Positions 53,523 to 64,000 of a stretch of 64,000 nt of DNA are shown piece after piece. Numbering within the stretch: position 1 is the stretch's first letter; each line of letters begins with the position of its first letter. A program made the translations under genes and the position numbers. The stretch spans positions 372,001 to 436,000 of the forward strand of contig NZ_JABYQT010000001.1 of NCBI RefSeq assembly GCF_020075495.1, in the 5' to 3' direction. The notes below the pieces were generated by a model. It had not been told where the DNA came from. It searched no databases and worked only from the letters and a program-made list of their open reading frames with translations. This DNA is from Vreelandella aquamarina. Lineage in GTDB: Bacteria > Pseudomonadota > Gammaproteobacteria > Pseudomonadales > Halomonadaceae.

Positions 53523-56357
53523 ATGCAACAAGGCATAATGGAGTTAATGTGGCGTTCCTCTCACGTTAGTGGTGGCAATGTCCACTACGTGGAAGCGCTT
53601 TATGAGCAGTACCTCGACGATCCTGATGCTGTCCCTGACGAATGGCGTAGCTATTTTGACCAGCTGCCACGTCCCGAGGGCAGTGCCTCCCACGATGTTC
53701 CGCTAAGCCCCATTCGTGATCAGTTCTACCAGCTGGGCCGAGAGAGTCGTCCCGGTCGCGCTGCGCCTGCAGCCGACAGCGGTGAGAACAAGAAGCAGGT
53801 GAAAGTCCTGCAGTTGATCAACGCGTATCGCTTCCGTGGTCATCAAAAGGCCGATATCGATCCGCTAGGACTGCGCAATCCCACCCCCGTCCCCGACCTC
53901 GACCTGTCGTTCCATCAGCTGACCAAGGCTGACCTTGACACCGAGTTCCAGACCGGTTCGTTTTTCCTGGGTATTGACAAGGCCCCGCTGCGCGACATCG
54001 TGGATGCGCTGGAGAAGACGTACTGTCGCTCCATCGGCTGCGAGTTCATGCACATCGTGGACACCGAAGAGAAGCGCTGGCTGCAGCGCCGCTTCGAGTC
54101 AGTACGCAGTGCGCCCAAGTTCAGCGACGATGTGCGCAAGCATGTGCTCGAGCGTCTGACCGCTGCCGAAGGCCTGGAAAACTATCTGGCGTCCAAGTAC
54201 CCGGGGACCAAGCGTTTCGGTCTCGAGGGTGGTGAAGTCTTTGTACCGATGATGGACGAGTTGATCCAGCGTGCTGGCGGTTATGGCACGAAGGAAGTCG
54301 TTATCGGCATGGCTCACCGCGGTCGCCTCAATCTGCTGGTCAACATTCTGGGCAAGAACCCGGCGGATCTGATCGACGAGTTCGACGGCAAGAAGGTGAT
54401 CGAGCGTGGCTCTGGCGATGTGAAGTATCACCAGGGCTTCAGCTCCAACGTCATGTCGCCTGGCGGTGAAGTACACCTGGCCATGTCGTTCAACCCCTCG
54501 CACCTCGAGATCGTGGCACCGGTGGTCGAAGGTTCCGTACGGGCGCGCCAAGATCGCCGTAACGATCCGGAAGGCGACAAGGTGCTGCCGATCAATGTGC
54601 ATGGCGATGCCGCCTTTGCCGGCCAGGGTGTGGTCATGGAGACATTCCAGATGTCCCAGACCCGCGCCTACAAGACCGGCGGTACCGTGCACATCGTGAT
54701 CAACAACCAGGTGGGGTTCACGACCTCCAACCCGCAGGATGCACGCTCGACCGAATACTGCACTGATATTGCCAAGATGGTTCAGGCGCCGATTTTCCAC
54801 GTCAACGGTGACGACCCGGACGCGGTGCTGCATGCCACTCAGGTAGCGCTCGATTACCGTCAGCAGTTCAAGAAGGACGTGGTCATCGACCTCGTCTGCT
54901 ATCGTCGTCGTGGTCATAACGAAGCGGATGAGCCGTCAGGCACTCAGCCGCTGATGTATGCCAAGATCAAGGACCACGCCTCCTCGCGTACGCTATACGC
55001 CAAGCGCCTGGTAGACGAAGGCGTGCTTTCCGAAGACGACGCCAAGGCGATGACCGAAACCTATCGTGACGATCTGGTAGCGGGCAACCATGTGGCCAAT
55101 GCGCTGGTGCAAGAGCCCAATAAATCCCTGTTTGTGGATTGGGCGCCGTACCTTGGTCACGAGTGGTCAGGCGACGCCGACACGTCCTTCGACATGAAGC
55201 GCCTTCAGCAGCTGGCGGCCAAGATGTGCGAGATCCCGGACGGGGTCGACGTACAGCGTCAGGTGTCCAAGATCTACGAAGACCGCCGCAAGATGCAGGC
55301 CGGCGGCATGGCGATGAACTGGGGCTTTGCCGAGACCCTGGCCTATGCCACGCTGCTGGATCAGGGCCACCCTATCCGTATTACCGGCCAGGATGTGGGG
55401 CGCGGTACGTTCTCGCACCGCCACGCCGTGATACACAACCAGAAAGATGGCTCTACCTACGTGCCGCTGCAGAACATGGCCGATGGTCAGCCGCGCTTCA
55501 CCATTCACGACTCCTTCCTGTCGGAGGAAGCCGTGTTGGCGTTCGAGTATGGCTACTCCACTACCGCGCCCAACGATCTGGTCATCTGGGAAGCCCAGTT
55601 TGGCGACTTCTTCAACGGCGCTCAGGTGGTGGTCGACCAGTTCATCTCCTCGGGTGAAAGCAAGTGGGGCCGCCTGTGTGGCCTGACCATGCTGCTGCCC
55701 CATGGCTATGAAGGCCAAGGGCCCGAGCACTCGTCCGCGCGTCTTGAGCGTTTCCTGCAAATGTGCGCCGAGCACAACATGCAGGTGTGTGTGCCGACCA
55801 CGCCGGCGCAGATCTTCCATCTGCTGCGTCGTCAGGTCATCCGTCCGCTGCGCAAGCCGCTGATCGTCATGTCGCCCAAGTCGCTTCTGCGCCACAAGGA
55901 AGCAGTGTCGAGCCTTGACGATCTGGCGCATGGCAAGTTCCAGATGGTGCTGCCGGATCAGGCGGATCTCGCTGCCGAAAGCGTTACCCGCATTGTCCTG
56001 TGTTCGGGCAAGGTCTACTACGACCTGGCCGCCTGGCGTGCCGAGAACGAGCGCAGCGATACGGCGATCATCCGTCTTGAGCAGCTCTACCCGTTCCCGA
56101 AAGACGAGCTTCTGGACGTGCTCAAGGCCTATACCAATGTGGAAGACATTGTCTGGTGTCAGGAAGAGCCCTTGAATCAGGGCGCCTGGTATTCAAGCCA
56201 GCACCACATGCGTACAGTGGCCGATATGCTCAAGGATGGCCTGGGACGCGAGTTGAAATTTGCCGGACGTCCTGCCTCTGCCGCACCGGCGGCGGGCTAC
56301 ATGTCCGTTCACACTGAACAGCAGCGCCAGCTGGTGGAAGACGCTTTCAATCTGTAA
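53523..56357 (+). CDS. sucA: 2-oxoglutarate dehydrogenase E1
   Basis: A 944-residue thiamin-diphosphate enzyme. The family's HRGRLNLLVNILGK-type block and GDAAFAGQGVVMET are present, and the thiamin-binding region is in GVVIGMAHRGRL and the C-terminal half. The start MQQGIMELMWRSSHVSGGN matches gammaproteobacterial SucA; ATG 53523 is chosen over the TTG-type upstream extension. It decarboxylates 2-oxoglutarate and reductively succinylates the SucB lipoyl arm. Confidence 0.96.
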   Translation: MQQGIMELMWRSSHVSGGNVHYVEALYEQYLDDPDAVPDEWRSYFDQLPRPEGSASHDVPLSPIRDQFYQLGRESRPGRAAPAADSGENKKQVKVLQLINAYRFRGHQKADIDPLGLRNPTPVPDLDLSFHQLTKADLDTEFQTGSFFLGIDKAPLRDIVDALEKTYCRSIGCEFMHIVDTEEKRWLQRRFESVRSAPKFSDDVRKHVLERLTAAEGLENYLASKYPGTKRFGLEGGEVFVPMMDELIQRAGGYGTKEVVIGMAHRGRLNLLVNILGKNPADLIDEFDGKKVIERGSGDVKYHQGFSSNVMSPGGEVHLAMSFNPSHLEIVAPVVEGSVRARQDRRNDPEGDKVLPINVHGDAAFAGQGVVMETFQMSQTRAYKTGGTVHIVINNQVGFTTSNPQDARSTEYCTDIAKMVQAPIFHVNGDDPDAVLHATQVALDYRQQFKKDVVIDLVCYRRRGHNEADEPSGTQPLMYAKIKDHASSRTLYAKRLVDEGVLSEDDAKAMTETYRDDLVAGNHVANALVQEPNKSLFVDWAPYLGHEWSGDADTSFDMKRLQQLAAKMCEIPDGVDVQRQVSKIYEDRRKMQAGGMAMNWGFAETLAYATLLDQGHPIRITGQDVGRGTFSHRHAVIHNQKDGSTYVPLQNMADGQPRFTIHDSFLSEEAVLAFEYGYSTTAPNDLVIWEAQFGDFFNGAQVVVDQFISSGESKWGRLCGLTMLLPHGYEGQGPEHSSARLERFLQMCAEHNMQVCVPTTPAQIFHLLRRQVIRPLRKPLIVMSPKSLLRHKEAVSSLDDLAHGKFQMVLPDQADLAAESVTRIVLCSGKVYYDLAAWRAENERSDTAIIRLEQLYPFPKDELLDVLKAYTNVEDIVWCQEEPLNQGAWYSSQHHMRTVADMLKDGLGRELKFAGRPASAAPAAGYMSVHTEQQRQLVEDAFNL

Positions 56358-56395
56358 AGCGCCCGCCGGATTTAGAGAACATATAAGGAAACGAC

Positions 56396-57976
56396 ATGGC
56401 TACTGATATCAAAGCGCCAACCTTTCCGGAATCCGTTGCCGAAGGTACCGTGGCAGCGTGGCACAAAAAGCCGGGTGATAGCGTCGAGCGCGACGAGCTG
56501 ATCGTCGAGATCGAGACTGACAAGGTGGTGCTGGAGGTCGTTGCACCGGAAGCGGGTACCCTGACTGACGTGATGGCCGAAGAGGGCGATACCGTCGAGT
56601 CCGAACAGGTACTCGGCAAGATCGGCGAGGGCAGCGCTTCAGGCGACAGCGGCAAGAAGGAAGAGAAATCTTCCGACGACGCCGCGCAGTCCGAGAAGAC
56701 CTCTGACGACAAGCAAGACGCCAAGCAGGAAGAGAAAAAGCCCAGCAGCGGCGGCAAGCAGCACGACGTCAAGGCGCCGAGCTTCCCTGAGTCCATCCAG
56801 GAAGGCACGGTCGCGACCTGGCACAAGAAGGTCGGTGAAGCGGTCAAGCGCGATGACGTGCTTGCCGATATCGAGACCGACAAGGTCGTACTTGAGGTGG
56901 TCGCACCGGCTGACGGCGCACTGGCCGAAATCAAGGCCGAAGAGGGCAGTCAGGTAGAGTCCGAAGCGATTCTGGCGACCTTTACTGAAGGCGGCGGCAG
57001 CGATTATGCCAGTGCCACGGATAACAAGCCGGAAGCGTCCGCCGACAACGGCGAAAGCGACGAGAAGATGGGCGACAAGATCGTGGCCCCGGCCGCGCGC
57101 AAGCTGATCGCCGAGCACGACCTGGACGTTGCCAGGATCGAAGGCACCGGCAAGGGCGGTCGCGTGCTGAAGGAAGACGTTCAGAAAGCCGTGAAGGATG
57201 GCTCTGCCAAGAAAGCCGCGAAGTCCTCTTCTGCAGCACCGGCCAAGGCCGCGGCGGCACCGGCTGCTGAAGGCGAGCGCGCCGAGAAGCGCGTGCCGAT
57301 GACGCGTCTGCGTCAGACCATTGCCAAGCGCCTGGTTCAGGCCCAGCAGACGGCGGCCATGCTGACCACGTACAACGAAGTGGACATGACCGAGATCATG
57401 GCCCTGCGTGCGCAGTACAAGGATACTTTCCAGAAGGCTCACGACGTCAAGCTCGGCTTCATGGGCTTCTTCGTGAAGGCAGCTTCTGAAGCGCTCAAGC
57501 GCTTCCCGGATGTCAATGCCTCGATCGACGGCACCGACATCGTCTATCACGGTTATCAGGATATCGGTGTTGCAGTCTCTACCGACCGTGGTCTGGTCGT
57601 ACCGGTACTGCGTGATACCGACAGCATGAAGATTGCCGACGTCGAGCGCACTATCGTCGATTTCGGCAAGCGTGGCCGTGATGGCAAGCTGGGCATGGAT
57701 GACATGATCGGCGGTACCTTTACCATCACCAACGGCGGTACGTTCGGTTCGCTGATGTCCACGCCGATCATCAATCCGCCGCAGACCGCCATTCTGGGTA
57801 TGCACAAGATTCAGGATCGCCCGATGGCGATCGACGGCAAGGTCGAGATTCGCCCCATGATGTATCTGGCGCTCTCTTACGACCACCGCATGATTGATGG
57901 TAAAGACGCCGTTCGCTTCCTGGTAACGATCAAAGAGTTGCTGGAAGACCCGGCACGCCTGCTGCTGGACGTCTAA
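56396..57976 (+). CDS. sucB: Dihydrolipoyl succinyltransferase E2 with two lipoyl domains
   Basis: A 526-residue SucB. Two lipoyl domains are visible (residues ~1-78 and ~122-198), with lipoyl lysines at K43 and K163 in [11 protein letters not shown], exactly 120 residues apart. A peripheral-subunit binding domain (about 223-260) and a catalytic domain (~295-526) with the His-Asp motif DHRMIDG (H497, D501) follow. Most SucB proteins have one lipoyl domain and about 405 residues, so this is a lengthened form. The linkers are Glu/Lys/Ala/Asp-rich. Confidence 0.95.
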   Translation: MATDIKAPTFPESVAEGTVAAWHKKPGDSVERDELIVEIETDKVVLEVVAPEAGTLTDVMAEEGDTVESEQVLGKIGEGSASGDSGKKEEKSSDDAAQSEKTSDDKQDAKQEEKKPSSGGKQHDVKAPSFPESIQEGTVATWHKKVGEAVKRDDVLADIETDKVVLEVVAPADGALAEIKAEEGSQVESEAILATFTEGGGSDYASATDNKPEASADNGESDEKMGDKIVAPAARKLIAEHDLDVARIEGTGKGGRVLKEDVQKAVKDGSAKKAAKSSSAAPAKAAAAPAAEGERAEKRVPMTRLRQTIAKRLVQAQQTAAMLTTYNEVDMTEIMALRAQYKDTFQKAHDVKLGFMGFFVKAASEALKRFPDVNASIDGTDIVYHGYQDIGVAVSTDRGLVVPVLRDTDSMKIADVERTIVDFGKRGRDGKLGMDDMIGGTFTITNGGTFGSLMSTPIINPPQTAILGMHKIQDRPMAIDGKVEIRPMMYLALSYDHRMIDGKDAVRFLVTIKELLEDPARLLLDV

Positions 57977-58030
57977 GGTACATAGGTAACGTATCTTCGC
58001 GTATTGATATTGCCATGCGCGTCACCATAG

Positions 58031-59539
<1,509 letters not shown>

Positions 59540-59561
59540 ACAGTTCAGCGGTAACCACCAG

Positions 59562-59581
59562 GCGCCACCATAAGGTGGCGC
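59562..59581 (+). terminator. Stem-loop after lpd
   Basis: GCGCCACC/GGTGGCGC, a perfect 8-bp stem with an ATAA loop. No T-run follows, so it could be a partial terminator or a processing site before sucC. Confidence 0.5.
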
Positions 59582-59685
59582 ATCGCTTTCGGCTGTGTTG
59601 TAAACTAGCCACCGAAAGTACGGGGATGGCCAGGTCAGATGATCTGCCCATCATTCGAGTCACATGCAACCAATGGCATGAATCG

Positions 59686-61724
<2,039 letters not shown>

Positions 61725-61737
61725 GCCGGTAAGCAAC

Positions 61738-61768
61738 AAAAAAGGGGTGCCTGGTGGCACCCCTTTTT
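61738..61768 (+). terminator. Terminator after sucD
   Basis: AAAGGGGTGCC/GGCACCCCTTT, loop TGGT, then a T-run. This is a clean intrinsic terminator that ends the TCA block. Confidence 0.92.
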
Positions 61769-61825
61769 CATGCCTGGTTTTTATGTCTGGTTTTCATGCC
61801 CGGTTGTTGGCGGCGGTGCGAAGGG

Positions 61826-62836
61826 TCAACCTTGCGCCTTGCGCTTGCGCCCCTCGAGAACCTTTCTGAGCAGCGGGCGTCCGGCCATCAGCATGAAGAC
61901 CGGGGCCCCGGCAATCAAATAGAAATAGTAGGTGATCGCCCGCCAGATCAGAATCGCGGCCGCCGCGCTGCTCTGGCCCACGATGGGAGCCAGCAGGGCG
62001 GAGGAGGAGAGTTCGGCACCTCCGGCACCGCCGGGCAGCAGGGTCAGCTGACCTGCCGCCATGGAGAGCATCTGCACCAGGAACGTCCAGGCCCAATCCA
62101 GATGCTGCCCAAGACCGTACAGCGTGACGTAGAGAATGCTGTAGCGCACGATCCAGTGCACGATCCCGAACCCGAAAGCCGAGGCCAGTGCCGAGCGTGG
62201 CAGTTGCAGGGTTTCGGTAAAGGCCTGCTTGAAGAGCAGTACGCGGCGTACCATGGCGTACTGGAGCCTTGCGCTGATGCGCATTCTACTCAGCAGGCGG
62301 CCGGTCACGATCAGCACACGGCGATGATAGCGGCCCATCAGAATGACCCCGAGTAGCGCCAGGCACAAGAGCGTCATGGGCACCACCAGCATCCAGCCAA
62401 GCCGTGCATCGATCGAGCGTGAGATGACATAAATCATCATCAGAATCATCGAACAGAGAAAGAACAGCAGGTCGATGATCTGATCCACGGCAAAGATGGC
62501 CGTGGTCTGGGCCGGGCGTACGCCACGCCGTGTCAGCAGGGCGATCAGCGTCAAGGGCCCGCCGCTTCCTCCAGGCGTCGCGCAGATGGCGAACTCGGTG
62601 GCCATCACCGTACCGGTAGCGCGCATCAACCCCATATGGCCAGCGCGCCCCGCCAACAGAACGCGCAGTTTGGCACCATTGAGTACCCAGCAGGCCAGTA
62701 TCATGCCCAGCATCAAGGCAAAAAGGCCCGGCGGAAACCCGGCGAGCAGATGAATCAGGTCAGTGCCGCCCAGCAGTACGGGAATGGCCAACACGGCAAT
62801 CAGCCCCGCGGCCAGCAGCCAGAGTGTTCTTTTCAT
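61826..62836 (-). CDS. LPG-synthase/YbhN-type membrane protein
   Basis: A 336-residue integral membrane protein with about eight helices of the lysylphosphatidylglycerol synthase TM region family (PF03706). ATEFAICATPGGSGGPLTLIALLTRRG carries the conserved glycine loop, and AGQLTLLPGGAGGAELSSSALLAPIV the second one. It lacks the C-terminal aminoacyl-transferase domain, so it is more likely a flippase-like transporter of a lipid or glycolipid. It is 44 bp downstream of the DUF2334 gene on the same strand. Confidence 0.82.
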   Translation of the reverse strand: MKRTLWLLAAGLIAVLAIPVLLGGTDLIHLLAGFPPGLFALMLGMILACWVLNGAKLRVLLAGRAGHMGLMRATGTVMATEFAICATPGGSGGPLTLIALLTRRGVRPAQTTAIFAVDQIIDLLFFLCSMILMMIYVISRSIDARLGWMLVVPMTLLCLALLGVILMGRYHRRVLIVTGRLLSRMRISARLQYAMVRRVLLFKQAFTETLQLPRSALASAFGFGIVHWIVRYSILYVTLYGLGQHLDWAWTFLVQMLSMAAGQLTLLPGGAGGAELSSSALLAPIVGQSSAAAAILIWRAITYYFYLIAGAPVFMLMAGRPLLRKVLEGRKRKAQG

Positions 62837-62880
62837 ACGGTTAAATAACCAACAATGGGATCAACTCCGTGGAGGCGTTT

Positions 62881-63663
62881 TCAAAAGCCGGATGATATCG
62901 CTGCCGCCTGGCCGTGGCGCTGGCTATGACGCTGTAGCCAGCTGATCTTGGTCGTGGGCCGATATCCCTCTGCCAGCAGGCGACGAATCGTTTTCAGCCA
63001 GTAGCGTCTTGACAGGTCATGGCGCATATCCACTGGATGAAGCCCGAGTCGGATCAGCGGTGCATGGCGATGGCGGCGACGGGCTTGCTCATTGACTACC
63101 CAGGACATGCCGCGTCGCCAGCGGCTGCGCGCACTCCATACCAGAGAAGGCGCCTTGATCGGCGTATAGTCCGGCAGAAGATACAGGTGGCCGGGGTCGC
63201 TGGTATAGATGAATTCTTGGGTTTTCAGCGCGTGGCGTGCGCCTTCGCCTAACAGCCAGGCGGGCGCCACGAACCCCTCCAGTGGCCAGCCCTGGGTGCG
63301 AAAAAGCGCGGCGCCGCGCTCCAGGCGCTTGAGCGCCTCAGTGTAGCCGAGCGGGTAGAACTCGCCTTCATAGGTATAGAGGCGGCGCATGAAGTAGTCG
63401 CGCGGGGTGCAAGGCGCCGGGGCATCGTCGCAATGATAGAAACCGTGCAGCGCCAGCTCGTCGCCGCGCGCCCGGCGTTGATGCAGAAGATCAAGCAGGG
63501 AGGCATCTTCAAAGGTGTTACTGCGGTGGTGAAAGTCCGGCACGACGAGCCAGGTCATGGGAATCTGTCCCATGGAGTCGATCTCCTCCACAAAGGCGCG
63601 GTAGTCCTCCCAGGTGGTGGGGGCAATGTCATGCAGCACCAGGGCAAATTCTCTTTCAGCCAT
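62881..63663 (-). CDS. DUF2334 polysaccharide-deacetylase-like protein
   Basis: A 260-residue protein. FALVLHDIAP (residues ~6-15), LALHGFYHCDDA (~70-81) and GFVAPAWLLGEG give the NodB-like barrel pattern with metal histidines, typical of DUF2334. The substrate is unknown; deacetylation of a glycan is the family expectation. It overlaps the glycosyltransferase stop by 8 bp (63656-63663), so the two are translationally coupled. Confidence 0.82.
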   Translation of the reverse strand: MAEREFALVLHDIAPTTWEDYRAFVEEIDSMGQIPMTWLVVPDFHHRSNTFEDASLLDLLHQRRARGDELALHGFYHCDDAPAPCTPRDYFMRRLYTYEGEFYPLGYTEALKRLERGAALFRTQGWPLEGFVAPAWLLGEGARHALKTQEFIYTSDPGHLYLLPDYTPIKAPSLVWSARSRWRRGMSWVVNEQARRRHRHAPLIRLGLHPVDMRHDLSRRYWLKTIRRLLAEGYRPTTKISWLQRHSQRHGQAAAISSGF

Positions 63664-64000
63664 GCTGTACGCCCGCCGTAGCCGTACTGCTGTTGCCCAG
63701 CAGTTCCCGGTAGTGGTGCATTACACCTTGCACCACGATATCCCAGTCATGGTGACGCTCGACGTGCAGGCGCGCCCGAAGCCCCATGGCCTGGGCATCG
63801 TTTTCAAAAAGGGTCTGGATGCTGCGCGCCATGTCCTCGCTATCCAGTGGCCGGCACAGCATCCCGCACGCTTCAGGCACGTTTTCGGCAAGCGCCCCGG
63901 CGCGGGCGGCCACGACTGGAATGCCGCAGGCCATGGCCTCCAGCACGATCAACCCGAAGGTTTCCTGAGTGCCGGCATGCAAGAGCGCGTCACTGCTCGC
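63656..64000 (-). CDS. Glycosyltransferase family 4 (C-terminal part, runs off the window)
   Basis: Only the C-terminal 114 residues are here; the gene continues past the right edge. The pattern SSDALLHAGTQETFGLIVLEAMACGIPVVAARAGALAE is the GT4 nucleotide-sugar-binding motif (E..G......EAMA.G.PVV). It is the first gene of a minus-strand set with DUF2334 and the LPG-synthase-like gene, and probably adds a sugar to a membrane-linked acceptor. Confidence 0.85.
   Translation of the reverse strand, partial: ASSDALLHAGTQETFGLIVLEAMACGIPVVAARAGALAENVPEACGMLCRPLDSEDMARSIQTLFENDAQAMGLRARLHVERHHDWDIVVQGVMHHYRELLGNSSTATAGVQHG

Noticed and set aside
56639..57886. Open frame antisense to sucB
   Set aside because: Composition-driven shadow with Leu/Gly/Arg repeats from the lipoyl and linker regions.

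Overview
The window is a 64 kb piece of an ordinary-looking chromosome from a GC-rich gammaproteobacterium. Protein similarity and gene content point to a halophile of the Halomonadaceae (Halomonas or a close relative). The evidence is a Pseudomonas-type arginine succinyltransferase operon with two AstA subunit genes, acidic proteins, an SdhCDAB-SucAB-Lpd-SucCD TCA block, two chemoreceptors, a BluB, and several Na+:solute symporters. I see no insertion sequence, prophage, CRISPR array, rRNA or plasmid gene. Both ends cut genes: an acidic C-terminus at the left and a glycosyltransferase at the right.

Layout. 1-8.1 kb: an ArgR-type AraC/GlxA regulator, then the operon astC-astA(alpha)-astA(beta)-astD-astB plus a GNAT gene; astE is not present. 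8.1-16 kb: a divergent DMT exporter/MarR pair with twin palindromic operators, a glpM interrupted by an in-frame TGA, a LysR/quinone-reductase pair, elaA, bluB, another LysR and a two-gene sodium symporter unit. 16-26 kb: nfeD-SPFH, a TRIC-type channel, a large AsmA-like protein, DUF3581, a K+/H+ antiporter, and mmsA behind a LiuR-like operator. 26-31 kb: a TPP riboswitch built over the ribosome-binding site of an SSS-family transporter, a GAF-PAS-GGDEF cyclase, corA and arfB. 31-45 kb: a D-2-hydroxyacid dehydrogenase, two chemoreceptors, NAD-dependent enzymes, LysR and AraC regulators, an alcohol dehydrogenase, a methyltransferase, ybiI, nfsA, a lipoprotein and an XRE regulator.

45-62 kb is the core-metabolism half: gltX, tRNA-Ala(GGC), tRNA-Glu(TTC), a 570-bp AT-rich gene-free stretch with DnaA-box-like sites, gltA on the opposite strand, then sdhCDAB, sucA, a sucB with two lipoyl domains, lpd, sucC and sucD. 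Several junctions in this block carry strong stem-loops, so output is probably tuned between modules. 62-64 kb holds a minus-strand set: glycosyltransferase, DUF2334 deacetylase-like protein and an LPG-synthase/flippase-like membrane protein, which looks like an envelope glycoconjugate module.

The points most worth following up are the riboswitch-controlled symporter as a thiamin/HMP uptake system (ThiV-like), the DnaA-box locus beside tRNA-Glu, the XRE regulator with a degenerate S24-like tail and its operator array upstream of gltX, the two-lipoyl SucB, the glpM nonsense codon, and the envelope cluster at the right end. I found no clear, wholly new multi-gene defence or mobile system.
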